A stretch of DNA of 64,000 nt from Sphingobium amiense (lineage in GTDB: Bacteria > Pseudomonadota > Alphaproteobacteria > Sphingomonadales > Sphingomonadaceae). Positions 35,696-47,084 of the stretch are shown one piece after another; the first letter of the stretch is position 1, and each line of letters starts with the position of its first letter. Below the pieces are notes generated by a model. It saw nothing but the letters and a program-made list of their open reading frames with translations, was not told where the DNA came from and searched no databases. Where the stretch lies: contig NZ_AP018664.1 of assembly GCF_003967075.1 (NCBI RefSeq), forward strand, positions 3,038,001-3,102,000, read 5' to 3'. Both the position numbers and the translations under genes were made by a program.

Positions 35696-36514
35696 TCAGC
35701 GCGTGCCACACGCGGCCGCCAGCAGCACCACGCTGTCGCTGTCGAATGCGACATCGCTGAGCCGCTGCGCCAGCCCGCAACTCCCTGCGGCGATCCGTTC
35801 CCCGCCAATCTCCACCGCGCCCGTGCGCGGGATCACCAGCAGCGCGCCGGGATAGCGCGCCGCCACCTCGCCGCCGGGCGCGCCCCGAACCTGATCCAGC
35901 CGGAAAAACGGCCCGTCGGCCAGTTGCGCGCTGTCCCGCTCGCCAACTTCCCTGTGCCAGCGTCCGCTATCATATCGCTCGCCCTTCGCGACCGCGATGC
36001 CGTCTTCCAGATGCAGTTCGCGCGGGCGACCATAGTCGTAGAGGCGATAGGTGATGTCGCTGTTCTGCTGCACCTCGATCAGGGCGATGCCTCCGCCGAT
36101 GGCATGAACCGTGTTGGCGGGAATGTAGAAGAAGTCGCCCGGCTTTACCGAATGCCATGTCATACGCTGCTCGATGGACCCGTCCAGCGCCGCCGCCCGC
36201 ATCGCCTCCGCCGCGATGGGCGCATCGAAACCGATGCCGAGCGCCGCACCGGCGTCTGCCGCGATGACCAGCCAGCATTCTTCCTTGCCCTGACGGCCAA
36301 GCCCCTGCGCCTGCGTCTGAGCATCGGAAGGATGCACCTGCACCGACAGTTTCTCGCTGGTGAAGATATATTTGACGAGAAGGTCGGGCAGCGCGGCGGG
36401 CGGCTCGAACCAGATTTCGCCGATCCGTTCGCCTGCGTCCGCCTTGAAAGGCGCGGGCAGTGCGTCACGTCCCCAGGGCTTCTCCACCTGCCGCGTGGGC
36501 AATCTATGGCTCAC
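35696..36514 (-). CDS. manA: Class I mannose-6-phosphate isomerase
   Basis: Encodes 272 aa with a GTG start at 36514. It interconverts fructose-6-P and mannose-6-P. Zinc-binding residues are in SVQVHPSDAQ and KEECW, and the His in IPANTVHAIGGG. PWGRDAL and YRLYDYGR are family landmarks. This is a short-form member without the insert of the enterobacterial enzyme. Divergent from a glycosyltransferase gene and near ugd, so it probably feeds exopolysaccharide or lipopolysaccharide sugar synthesis. Confidence 0.9.
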   Translation of the reverse strand: MSHRLPTRQVEKPWGRDALPAPFKADAGERIGEIWFEPPAALPDLLVKYIFTSEKLSVQVHPSDAQTQAQGLGRQGKEECWLVIAADAGAALGIGFDAPIAAEAMRAAALDGSIEQRMTWHSVKPGDFFYIPANTVHAIGGGIALIEVQQNSDITYRLYDYGRPRELHLEDGIAVAKGERYDSGRWHREVGERDSAQLADGPFFRLDQVRGAPGGEVAARYPGALLVIPRTGAVEIGGERIAAGSCGLAQRLSDVAFDSDSVVLLAAACGTR

Positions 36515-36656
36515 TCGTCCTGCCCTTTCCCGATCGAAAGCCCTTCATACCCCTCTCCTGCGCCGTAATGACATGCAAGCCTTGACGCGCGGTGGTTGGG
36601 GCGACATCGCTTTGCCCGACGACAAACGTCCGGTAAAGGCAAAGGGTTCATAGATC

Positions 36657-37790
36657 ATGGCGGCTGTCCTGCTGCTCGCGGCATGCGCTTGCCTGCTGCT
36701 CTTCCTGCATCCCTATGTGACATATCCGCTATCGCTGCGGCTCTTCGCGCGCCGTCCCGTCCACCCCGATCCTGCGGCGCCGCTGCCTTCGGCCACTCTG
36801 GTCTTCTCCGCCTTCAACGAGCAAGCCTCGCTCCCGGCCAAGATCGCCAATCTCCGCGCGATCCGGGCGCAGCATCCCGCTGTCGAGATTCTCGCCTATT
36901 CCGATTGCAGCACCGACGCCACGCTCCCGATGCTGCTGGCCGAGGCTGACCTCCTGCGCGTCGTTCCTTCCACCGAACGCACCGGCAAGGCGACCGGAAT
37001 GCGCCGCATGGTCGAAGAGGCTCGGGGCGAGATCATGATCTTCACCGACGCCAACGTCCTGCTCGATCCCGAGGCTATCGACCCCCTCCTGCGCTATTTC
37101 TCGGACCCTGCGGTCGGCGGCGTCGCGGGGGCATTGCGCTATATCAACGAGGATGCAGGCGCGGTGGCGAAGGTCGGCGGGCTATACTGGCGGCTGGAGG
37201 AAGCGATCAAGCGCCGCGAATCTGCCGTCGGGTCGATCATGGGCGCGGACGGCTCGATCTTCGCCACGCGGCGCAGCCTCTATCCGCAGGTGCCGCCGCA
37301 CCTGCTCGACGACATGACCGTGTCGATGACGGTGACGCTCAAGGGTCAGCGGCTGATCCACGCCACCGATGTCGTCGCCTATGAAAAAAATACGACCGAG
37401 AGCCGCGACGAATTTCGGCGCAAGCGGCGCATCGCCTGCCGCGCGTTCAACACGCACCGCTATCTCTGGCCCGCGATCCGCGCGGCCTATGGACCGGGCG
37501 ACCGCTACAAATATATCTCGCACAAGCTGCTGCGCTGGTTCGGGCTGGTGCCGTTGCTGTCGGGCGCGACGCTCGGCCTTGCGGGACTGCTGGCGGCGGG
37601 CCAGCCCCTGCTCGCCGCCGCCGCGTTCGGCCTCGCGCTCATCGCGCTGCTGCTGGGCCGGGCCGGTTTTCCGCTGCTGGGCGGCCTCTACCAGATCCTG
37701 CTTTCGGTCGTCGCGACCCTGCTCGGCGTCATCGACGGCCTGCGCGGGCGCACCTACCAGACCTGGACTCCGGCGGTGTCCCGCAACTAG
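36657..37790 (+). CDS. Family 2 glycosyltransferase, membrane-bound
   Basis: Encodes 377 aa. One N-terminal membrane segment (about 3-20), then a GT-A domain with TLVFSAFNEQASLPAK, the metal-binding region IFTDANVLLD (DxN in place of DxD) and LLDDMTVSMTV. Two or three hydrophobic segments follow from about 295. Probably extends or initiates an exported polysaccharide using a nucleotide sugar on the inner membrane face. Lies between manA (divergent) and ugd (convergent), which supply sugar precursors. Confidence 0.85.
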   Translation: MAAVLLLAACACLLLFLHPYVTYPLSLRLFARRPVHPDPAAPLPSATLVFSAFNEQASLPAKIANLRAIRAQHPAVEILAYSDCSTDATLPMLLAEADLLRVVPSTERTGKATGMRRMVEEARGEIMIFTDANVLLDPEAIDPLLRYFSDPAVGGVAGALRYINEDAGAVAKVGGLYWRLEEAIKRRESAVGSIMGADGSIFATRRSLYPQVPPHLLDDMTVSMTVTLKGQRLIHATDVVAYEKNTTESRDEFRRKRRIACRAFNTHRYLWPAIRAAYGPGDRYKYISHKLLRWFGLVPLLSGATLGLAGLLAAGQPLLAAAAFGLALIALLLGRAGFPLLGGLYQILLSVVATLLGVIDGLRGRTYQTWTPAVSRN

Positions 37791-37797
37791 CCTTATT

Positions 37798-38964
37798 TCA
37801 ATCTGACCCGAAGAGGTCTCGTGTGAAGACCTTGTCGCCTGCGGGCTGGAGTTCGGGTGTCATGCGGTTGGCGATGATGACGTCGGAGGTCTGGAGGAAC
37901 TGGTCGAGGTCGCGGATGACGGGCGATCCGAAGAAGGCGTCTTCATTGAGCGCGGGTTCGTAGATGACGACGGATATGCCCTTGGCCTTGACCCGCTTCA
38001 TGATGCCCTGGATCGAGGACTGGCGGAAATTGTCGGACCCCGCCTTCATGACGAGGCGGAACACGCCCACGGTTCTGGGCTTCTGTGCGATGATCCGGTC
38101 GGCGAGGAAATCCTTGCGCGTGCGGTTGGCCTCGACGATGGCGTGGATCAGGTTCTGGGGCACCTGCGCATAGTTGGCGAGGAGCTGCTTGGTGTCCTTG
38201 GGCAGGCAGTAGCCGCCATAGCCGAAGCTGGGATTGTTATAATGCGCGCCGATCCGGGGATCGAGGCTGACGCCGTCGATGATCTGGCGCGTGTCCATGC
38301 CGCCTGCGATGGCGTAGCTGTCCAGTTCGTTGAAGAAGGCGACCCGCATTGCGAGATAGGTGTTGGCGAAGAGCTTGATCGCCTCGGCCTCGCGCGCGTC
38401 GGTGAAGAGGATCTGCGCGTCCTTCTTCTCCGCCCCCTGAAGCAGCAGCCCGGCAAAGACCCGCGCCCGCTCCGACCGCTCGCCCACGATGATGCGCGAA
38501 GGGTGGAGATTGTCGTAGAGCGCGCGTCCTTCGCGCAGGAATTCGGGGCTGAAGATCACCTGATCGGTGCCAAGGCTCGCGCGCACATCGTCGATATAGC
38601 CCACCGGAATGGTCGACTTGACCACCACCGTCACGGTCGCGCTGGCGGCGATGGCGGTCGCGATCACCGCGTCGACCGAACGCGTGTCGAACTTGTTGGT
38701 GTCGGCGTCATAGTTGGTCGGCGTCGCGACGATGGCGAAGTCCGCTCCCGCGAGCGCTTCCTGCGCGTCCGTCGTCGCGCGCAGATCGAGCGGCCGGTTG
38801 GCGAGGAAATCCTCCAGCTCCACATCGCTGATCGGCGACTGGCGGGCATTGAGCTGCGCAACCCGCTCCTCCGATATGTCGACCGCCACAACCTCATTAT
38901 GCTGCGCCAGCAGCACCGCGTTCGACAGCCCGACATAGCCAAGCCCAAAAACAGCTATCTTCAT
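37798..38964 (-). CDS. ugd: UDP-glucose 6-dehydrogenase
   Basis: Encodes 388 aa of the short bacterial type. It oxidises UDP-glucose to UDP-glucuronate with two NAD. The Rossmann motif [13 protein letters not shown] starts at residue 7, TPTNYD and KSTIPVGY follow, [13 protein letters not shown] binds substrate, and the catalytic Cys is in YGGYCLPKD. Product feeds acidic polysaccharides. It ends eight bases from the convergent glycosyltransferase. Confidence 0.93.
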   Translation of the reverse strand: MKIAVFGLGYVGLSNAVLLAQHNEVVAVDISEERVAQLNARQSPISDVELEDFLANRPLDLRATTDAQEALAGADFAIVATPTNYDADTNKFDTRSVDAVIATAIAASATVTVVVKSTIPVGYIDDVRASLGTDQVIFSPEFLREGRALYDNLHPSRIIVGERSERARVFAGLLLQGAEKKDAQILFTDAREAEAIKLFANTYLAMRVAFFNELDSYAIAGGMDTRQIIDGVSLDPRIGAHYNNPSFGYGGYCLPKDTKQLLANYAQVPQNLIHAIVEANRTRKDFLADRIIAQKPRTVGVFRLVMKAGSDNFRQSSIQGIMKRVKAKGISVVIYEPALNEDAFFGSPVIRDLDQFLQTSDVIIANRMTPELQPAGDKVFTRDLFGSD

Positions 38965-39007
38965 CTCAACTCTCTCGCTCGCAACAGGGACGCGCGCCGA
39001 TAAAGCC

Positions 39008-39032
39008 GCCTCTGGACTGAAAATCCAGAGGC
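39008..39032 (-). promoter_or_regulatory. 9-bp hairpin in the ugd leader
   Basis: GCCTCTGGA and TCCAGAGGC surround a seven-base loop, 43 bases upstream of the ugd ATG. No T-run in the ugd direction. A leader structure or a partial terminator; role unknown. Confidence 0.35.
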
Positions 39033-39108
39033 TTCTCCTCTCGCAGTTGGATCGTTCTGAAACGCCGACAATGTTTGTTTGCGATGACGGTCAGGTCAAT
39101 AGATTTGT

Positions 39109-39149
39109 GCCGCCATCGCAACAGCTCATGACATTTTGATGATGGCGGC
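39109..39149 (-). terminator. Inverted repeat after thiC
   Basis: GCCGCCATC (39109-39117) and GATGGCGGC (39141-39149) could form a 9-bp stem with a 23-base loop, ending ten bases after the thiC stop. The long loop and missing T-run make it a weak candidate. Confidence 0.35.
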
Positions 39150-39158
39150 AGTCCAAAC

Positions 39159-41590
<2,432 letters not shown>

Positions 41591-41704
41591 GCGGCACAGG
41601 ATAGGGACCAATCGGCGCAAGGTCCAGCCTCTTGTGCCCCTCGCTTGCCGTTTACCGCTCCGACGCCGGTGCGCTGACCATCAGCGCGGGGCAGCGGGCG
41701 ATCG

Positions 41705-42304
41705 TCATCGGTCGATCCCTTCCTGCGCGCGCACGCCGTCGCGGAAGGCGTGCTTGACATCGCGGATGGCGCTGACCGTGTCGGCGGCCGCGATCAGGGC
41801 GTCATCCGCCGCGCGGCCGGTAATCACCACATGCTGCATCGGCGGACGCGCTTCGATGGCGGCCATGATCTCGCCGACAGCGAGATAGCGATAGGTGATC
41901 GGATAGGTCAGTTCGTCGAGCACGACGAGGCTGATCGATGGATCGGATAGCGCGGCTCTGGCCTTTTCCCAGCCTGCCCGGGCGGCGGCGATGTCGCGCG
42001 CGCGATCCTGCGTTTCCCAGGTGAAGCCTTCGCCGCACTTTTCCCAGATCACATCGGGATGGGTGGAGAAGAAGGCGCGTTCGCCCACATTCTCCGTCCC
42101 CTTGATGAACTGGAAAACCGCGGCCCTGCGGCCATATCCCAGAGTGCGCGCGACCATGCCGAAGGCGCTGGACGACTTGCCCTTGCCATTGCCGGTGAGA
42201 ACCAGCAGCAACCCCTTGTCCCGCGTGGCGGCGGCGATCTTGGCGTCGACCACCGCCTTGTGTCTGCGGGTGCGTTCGCGATGGGCTTCCTCGCTTTCGC
42301 TCAT
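41705..42304 (-). CDS. cobO: Cob(I)yrinic acid a,c-diamide adenosyltransferase
   Basis: Encodes 199 aa of the BtuR/CobO family. The P-loop TGNGKGKSSSAFG, VFQFIKG and LVVLDELTYP are diagnostic. It transfers the adenosyl group from ATP to the corrinoid cobalt. It overlaps the end of btuM by four bases (ATGA). Expressed with btuM under the left cobalamin riboswitch. Confidence 0.94.
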   Translation of the reverse strand: MSESEEAHRERTRRHKAVVDAKIAAATRDKGLLLVLTGNGKGKSSSAFGMVARTLGYGRRAAVFQFIKGTENVGERAFFSTHPDVIWEKCGEGFTWETQDRARDIAAARAGWEKARAALSDPSISLVVLDELTYPITYRYLAVGEIMAAIEARPPMQHVVITGRAADDALIAAADTVSAIRDVKHAFRDGVRAQEGIDR

Positions 42305-42873
42305 CGGGATGCTCGCGCGGCGAACAGGGATCGCGCGGTGGACAGCAGCCCGTAAACGCCTGCGGCAACAGCGCTCCACAACAGGGTCGAATAGAGGGTA
42401 AGCGGGAAATGGCGGGCGAGGCGCGGCAGGAAGCCAGCCAGCGAGGGATCGGCGAAACGGTCGCCCAGAAAGTAGAAGCCGCCGCTCGAAAAAAGCTGCG
42501 ACAGGAACGCCGCGGCCACAAGAAGCAGGAGCAACAGCGGCAGCGCGGAGGCGACGGGGCCGAGCCTTTCAGCGCCGAAACGTCCGGCAAGCCACATCGT
42601 GCCATAGGCGGGCGCGAGCATCCAGTAGGCAGGGGTGACGCAGAAGCTCGACCGGCCTAACCAGCCGATCATGATGAAGTCGATAACGACGGCAAGCAGG
42701 AACAGACCCGCAAAAGCCCATGGCCTGCGCACGAAAAAGCCCAGCACGAAGAAGCTGGCGAGGCTGGTGTCGGGCAGGTGCACGAGATTGCTGACGTAAT
42801 GGGTGCGGGTAGCGAGCATGACGAGGACGAGCGCGCCGAACAGGGCGAGATCGTGTCGGGAAGGACGGACCAT
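42301..42873 (-). CDS. btuM: BtuM-type vitamin B12 transporter
   Basis: Encodes 190 aa from the ATG at 42873 (AGGAGGCC in front), with about six hydrophobic segments. BtuM proteins are solitary ECF S-component-like B12 carriers known from proteobacteria. LVHLPDTSLASFFVLGFF and SSFCVTPAYWMLAPAYG fit what I recall of that family, whose conserved Cys (Cys80 in the Thiobacillus protein) binds cobalt and removes cyanide; here it would be Cys78. No ECF ATPase genes are nearby, as expected. Regulated by the cobalamin riboswitch upstream and co-translated with cobO. Confidence 0.75.
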   Translation of the reverse strand: MVRPSRHDLALFGALVLVMLATRTHYVSNLVHLPDTSLASFFVLGFFVRRPWAFAGLFLLAVVIDFIMIGWLGRSSFCVTPAYWMLAPAYGTMWLAGRFGAERLGPVASALPLLLLLLVAAAFLSQLFSSGGFYFLGDRFADPSLAGFLPRLARHFPLTLYSTLLWSAVAAGVYGLLSTARSLFAARASR

Positions 42874-43088
42874 GAAGGCCTCCTGACGAATGAGACGGAC
42901 GAAGCAGCGCAGCGCCGGGCCTGCCGGCCTGCGCAGGGGATCGGGTTGCGCACCGGGGACGGCGCGCTCGGGCAATGTCAGATGCTGGTCATCACAGGCT
43001 CCCTTCGGCAACAACGCACAATGTGTCGTCCGCGAAGGTGTGCCTTCGTCCGCCCGGTTCATCCCGCCCGCGCAGAGAAACGACCGCA

Positions 43089-43262
43089 ACAGGCCGGTTT
43101 CCTGACTTCCGGATCATCGCGCTCTCGCCGCCTTCTCGGGACGGATCCCAATGGCATGATGGCGATGCGCTCACCGGTTACAGTTGCGGGAGCAGTGCCG
43201 GATTGGGTGGCTTGTCGCCACCGCCCGGACTTCCCGATTAAGCCCTTTCGGGCACCCGTTGC
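43089..43262 (-). promoter_or_regulatory. Cobalamin riboswitch controlling btuM-cobO
   Basis: The minus strand reads GGGTGCCCGAAAGGGCTTAAT, GGGAAGTCCGG, the core GCTCCCGCAACTGTAACCGG, TGCCATTGGGA, and the closing GTCAGGAAACCGGCCTG. Order and spacing match the AdoCbl aptamer. The btuM ATG lies 216 bases downstream, so there is a long expression platform. Confidence 0.92.
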
Positions 43263-43269
43263 AGCGGCG

Positions 43270-43298
43270 TCCATAAGCCAGCCCGCAGGCGCGCGCAA
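43270..43298 (-). promoter_or_regulatory. Promoter of the btuM-cobO transcript
   Basis: TTGCGC (43293-43298) and TATGGA (43270-43275) are 17 bases apart on the minus strand. Transcription would begin near 43264, right at the riboswitch 5' end. Confidence 0.5.
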
Positions 43299-43308
43299 CA
43301 CTTCCCGC

Positions 43309-43337
43309 TTGCGGCGCGCGAAACACGCCGCTAGGGG
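43309..43337 (+). promoter_or_regulatory. Promoter of the btuB-cob transcript
   Basis: TTGCGG (43309-43314) and TAGGGG (43332-43337) are 17 bases apart. Transcription would begin near 43344, just before the second riboswitch. The -10 box is poor. Confidence 0.4.
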
Positions 43338-43348
43338 CGGCTCCGCGA

Positions 43349-43513
43349 CAGGTTCCCCGAGAGGGGATCAAAAGGGAACGGAGTGTAAAACCCCGGCTGC
43401 CCCTGCAACTGTAAGCGGCGAGCCGACCGGCCATTACGCCATTGGGACTTCACCGTCCTGAGAAGGCGGCCGGACCGGCCTTGACCCGTGAGCCAGGAGA
43501 CCTGCCTGACGCG
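43349..43513 (+). promoter_or_regulatory. Cobalamin riboswitch controlling btuB and the cob operon
   Basis: Plus strand: AGGTTCCCCGAGAGGGGATC, AAAAGGGAACGG, the core GCCCCTGCAACTGTAAGCGG, CGCCATTGGGACTT and the closing GAGCCAGGAGACCTGCCTG. A clear AdoCbl aptamer. The btuB ATG is 220 bases downstream. Adenosylcobalamin should repress the operon. Confidence 0.95.
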
Positions 43514-43732
43514 GTCGTTCTTCGTTCGGGCAGGGTGCACCGGACGTTCGAGGTTGCCGTCCTCCACGAGGTCGGCACACACCCTCGCGCAACGACAGCC
43601 ACTGCCTGCCGGGATGCCCCGCGCGGGAAGCGATGCTCTGTCCGTGCCGCATTGAAGGCGCGGTCGGGCGCGCGCTTCTCTCGCGGGTCGGAACGGCAGG
43701 TCCACGCCGTTCGTACCGGAGGGAGCCGCACC

Positions 43733-45664
43733 ATGCGTCCTGCCTATTTTTCTGCTGTTTATGTTTCCGCCCTTCTCGCTTCTCCCGCTCTGGCCGGAGA
43801 GGCCGGAATGGAGCCAGCGCCCGATCCGTCCATCGTCGTTACCGCGCTGCGCAGCCCCGTGGAGCAGGCGCGGACTTCCGCCACCGTCACTGTGCTTGAC
43901 GAACCCGCCATCCGTGCGCAGCAGCCCATCGCGCTCACTGACCTGCTGCTGCGAACGCCGGGGATCAGCCTGACCCGCAACGGCGGCTTCGGCACGGCGA
44001 CGTCACTGCGCATCCGGGGCGCCGATGCCTCGCAGACGGTCATGGTGATCGACGGCGTACGGATTTCCGATCCTTCGGCGACCGGCGGCGGCTATGGCTT
44101 TTCCAACCTGCTGATCGACGACATCGACCGCGTCGAAATCCTGCGCGGGCCGCAGTCGATTCTGTGGGGCAGCGATGCCATCGGCGGGGTGGTCAATGTG
44201 CTGACCCGTCGCGCCGAACGCCCGCTGGAAGGCAGCGTGGCGGTGGAAGCGGGCACCCATGACACCGTCAATGCGCAGGCCGGGATCGGCGGGGCGGGCG
44301 CGCTGCTCGACTGGCGCGTTTCCGGCTCGACCTTCAGCACGGACGGCATTTCGGCGCGCAGCAATGGCACCGAAGCGGACGGCTATCGCCGCACTTCGGC
44401 CAGCGGCACTGCGACGCTGAAAGTCGCGCCCAACCTCTCCGTCGATCTTCGCGGCTATTGGGCCGATGCCCGCAACGAGTTCGACGCCACGTCCGGCGAT
44501 TCGCTCGCTTATGGGCTGACAAGGGAGTGGACCGGTTATGCGGGCGTCAATCTGGCGCTTTTCGATGGCCGCCTCGCCAACCGGTTCGCGGTGCTCCAGA
44601 CCGAAACCGACCGCGAGAATTACGATCCGGCCCGCTCGATCCGCCCGCTGAACTTCGATGCGCATGGCCGCGTGCGCCGCTTCGAATATCAGGGGACGCT
44701 AAGGGCGTCGGATCAGGTGCAGGCAGTGTTCGGCGCAGAACGGGAAGAGCAGCGCATGACCAGCGCCTCGCCCGGTAACAACAGGGCGGCCTATGCGCTG
44801 GTGCCGCAGAGCGCCGACACCAACAGCGTCTATGCCGAACTGCGCGTGACGCCGCTCGACGGCCTTACCCTCAACGGCGGCGCGCGGCATGACGACCAGT
44901 CGCGGTTTGGCGGCAACACGGTCTTCACTGCGGGCGCGGTCTTCACCCCCAATGAGGGCCGCACATTGCTGCGCGCCAGCTATGACGAGGGGTTCAAGGC
45001 GCCTTCGCTCTACCAGCTCTTCAGCCTCTACGGATCGGCGGCGCTCCAGCCGGAAAAGGCGAAAGGCTGGTCGGTCGGGGCAGAGCAGACATTGGGAGAC
45101 AAGGTTCACCTGTCGGCGACCTGGTTCAACCGGGATACCCGCAACCTCATTGATTTCGCCACCTGTCCGACGACCGGCAGCCTGCCCGCCGCCTGCTTCA
45201 TTCCCGGCACCGCCACCACCCGCTTTGGCTATTATGCCAATGTGCGCAGGGCGCGCGCCAGAGGGCTGGAACTGGCGGGACGCGCACAGGCGGGCATCCT
45301 GTTCGCATCCGGCAATTATAGTTGGATTGCGGCGGAAGATCGCTCGCCCGGCAGCGCCGATCTCGGGCGACAGCTTGCCCGCGTGCCCCGGCATCTCGCC
45401 AATGTCGAAGGCGGCGTCGATCTGCCTCAGGGTCTGCGGGCGAGCCTGGCCGCGCGTTATGCAGGCAGAACCTTCGACCGGGCAGGAAGCGCGACCGTGC
45501 TGCCGGACTATTGGCTGATCGACCTGCGCGCCCAGTGGCGCGTCACGGACGGCCTGACGCTTCACGGCCGTGTCGAGAATCTGGCCGACAGGCATTACGA
45601 AACGGCGGGTGGATACGGCGCGCTTGGGCGGACCGTCTATCTCGGCCTCCGGAGCCGTTTCTGA
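43733..45664 (+). CDS. btuB: TonB-dependent cobalamin receptor
   Basis: Encodes 643 aa from the ATG at 43733 (GGAGGGAG in front). A signal peptide ends at about ALAGE, the TonB box is PSIVVTALRS, the plug domain includes SLRIRGADASQTVMVIDGV and EILRGPQSILWGSDAIGG, and the barrel ends in Phe. Length and plug match BtuB receptors of 600-650 aa. Its place directly behind a cobalamin riboswitch and ahead of cob genes supports a corrinoid substrate. Confidence 0.93.
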   Translation: MRPAYFSAVYVSALLASPALAGEAGMEPAPDPSIVVTALRSPVEQARTSATVTVLDEPAIRAQQPIALTDLLLRTPGISLTRNGGFGTATSLRIRGADASQTVMVIDGVRISDPSATGGGYGFSNLLIDDIDRVEILRGPQSILWGSDAIGGVVNVLTRRAERPLEGSVAVEAGTHDTVNAQAGIGGAGALLDWRVSGSTFSTDGISARSNGTEADGYRRTSASGTATLKVAPNLSVDLRGYWADARNEFDATSGDSLAYGLTREWTGYAGVNLALFDGRLANRFAVLQTETDRENYDPARSIRPLNFDAHGRVRRFEYQGTLRASDQVQAVFGAEREEQRMTSASPGNNRAAYALVPQSADTNSVYAELRVTPLDGLTLNGGARHDDQSRFGGNTVFTAGAVFTPNEGRTLLRASYDEGFKAPSLYQLFSLYGSAALQPEKAKGWSVGAEQTLGDKVHLSATWFNRDTRNLIDFATCPTTGSLPAACFIPGTATTRFGYYANVRRARARGLELAGRAQAGILFASGNYSWIAAEDRSPGSADLGRQLARVPRHLANVEGGVDLPQGLRASLAARYAGRTFDRAGSATVLPDYWLIDLRAQWRVTDGLTLHGRVENLADRHYETAGGYGALGRTVYLGLRSRF

Positions 45665-46071
45665 TGCTGCGCGCGGTGGAATCCGGTCCGGCGGTGGTGG
45701 TATGTTTCACCTGCCGCCTGTCGCCCGACCGGCGTGAGGACGAAAACGGTCGCCGGGGCGGCGCGCTGCTGATGCAGGCGCTGCACACGGTGCAGCAGGA
45801 CGACCCGGACCTTGCCGGGGTGCAGGTGCAGGAAATGGCCTGCCTGTTCGCCTGCCAGAGCCATTGCGCCGTGCATGTGCGCGCGCCCGGCAAGATCGGT
45901 TATGTGCTCGGCCGGTTCGCGCCGGGCGAGGAGGATGCGCGTGCGATCCTGCGCTATGCCGCGCTTCATGCCGACAGCGCCGATGGCACCGTGCCTTATG
46001 CCCGCTGGCCACAGGGGGTGAAGGGCCATTTCATCGCCCGCACCCCACCCGAAGGATATGTCTGCACATGA
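45664..46071 (+). CDS. DUF1636 family metal-binding protein
   Basis: Encodes 135 aa, starting one base inside the btuB stop (TGATG). Cysteines at 14, 17, 60, 64 and 68 (VVVCFTCRLS and MACLFACQSHC) suggest a thioredoxin-like [2Fe-2S] or metal site like that of DUF1636/DUF1636-like ferredoxins. The biochemical role is unknown, but the family occurs beside cobalamin genes. A reducing role for corrinoid before adenosylation, or cobalt handling, is an inference. It overlaps cobT by four bases. Confidence 0.75.
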   Translation: MLRAVESGPAVVVCFTCRLSPDRREDENGRRGGALLMQALHTVQQDDPDLAGVQVQEMACLFACQSHCAVHVRAPGKIGYVLGRFAPGEEDARAILRYAALHADSADGTVPYARWPQGVKGHFIARTPPEGYVCT

Positions 46072-47084
46072 TCCGCTTCGATGACGAAACCCCATTCGCC
46101 CGCGCGCTGGATGCATTGCCCGGCGCGGATGACGGGTGGGTTCGGCTGGCGCGCGAGCGGCAGGCGAGCCTCACCAAGCCTGCCGGATCGCTCGGCCGGC
46201 TGGAGGACATCGCGACCTTCCTATGCGGGTGGCAAGGCAGCACGCTTCCTGCGCTGGACCGGGTGCAGGCGGTGGTCTTCGCCGGCAATCATGGCGTGGC
46301 CAGTCGAGGGGTGAGCGCATTCCCGGTCGAGGTGACGGCGCAGATGGTCGCCAACTTCCGCAACGGCGGTGCGGCCATCAACCAACTGGCGAAGGCATGC
46401 GGGGCGGAACTGTCGGTCGTGGCGCTCGACCTCGACCGGCCAACCGGCGATATTGCGCTCGAACCGGCCATGTCGCCCGGCGAATGCCTCGATGCGTTGA
46501 ATGCCGGTGCTGCCGCCGTCGCGCCTGACACCCATTTGCTGGTGGTCGGGGAAATGGGCATCGCCAACACCACGCCCGCCGCCGCGCTGTGTCTTCAGGC
46601 CTTTGGCGGCACGGCACAGGACTGGTGCGGGCGCGGCAGCGGCGTGGACGAGGCGGGCGTGACGCGCAAGACGCAAGCGGTGGAGGCCGCCATCGCGCTG
46701 CACGGCTCCCATTGCACCTCGCCTTTCGAAACGCTGCGCCGCCTTGGCGGGCGGGAGATCGCGGCGATGACCGGCGCGATCCTCGCGGCGCGATTGCAAC
46801 GTGTTCCGGTCATGCTCGATGGGTTCATCTGCTGCGCGAGCATCGCTCCGCTGGTGGCCGCGCAGCATGGCTTTGTGGATCATTGCCTCGCGGGCCATTG
46901 TTCCGCCGAACAGGCGCACGCGCGGCTGCTGCGGCATTTCGGGCTGCGACCGCTCCTCCAACTGGACATGCGGCTGGGCGAAGGATCGGGCGCGGCGGTG
47001 GCGGTGCATCTCGTGCGTGCGGCACTGGCCGCGCACAACGGCATGGCAACCTTCGCCCAGGCGGCGGTGGCGCAGGCGATATGA
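46068..47084 (+). CDS. cobT: Nicotinate-nucleotide:dimethylbenzimidazole phosphoribosyltransferase
   Basis: Encodes 338 aa. It makes alpha-ribazole-5-phosphate, the lower ligand of B12. Landmarks are TKPAGSLGRLE, FAGNHGVASRGVSAFP, VGEMGIANTTPAAAL and GRGSGVDEAG, and the ending includes DMRLGEGSGAAVA. Overlaps both neighbours by four bases. Confidence 0.96.
   Translation: MIRFDDETPFARALDALPGADDGWVRLARERQASLTKPAGSLGRLEDIATFLCGWQGSTLPALDRVQAVVFAGNHGVASRGVSAFPVEVTAQMVANFRNGGAAINQLAKACGAELSVVALDLDRPTGDIALEPAMSPGECLDALNAGAAAVAPDTHLLVVGEMGIANTTPAAALCLQAFGGTAQDWCGRGSGVDEAGVTRKTQAVEAAIALHGSHCTSPFETLRRLGGREIAAMTGAILAARLQRVPVMLDGFICCASIAPLVAAQHGFVDHCLAGHCSAEQAHARLLRHFGLRPLLQLDMRLGEGSGAAVAVHLVRAALAAHNGMATFAQAAVAQAI

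Noticed and set aside
43733..45664. Siderophore rather than corrinoid receptor
   Set aside because: The cobalamin riboswitch and the nine-gene overlap with cob genes make B12 far more likely.
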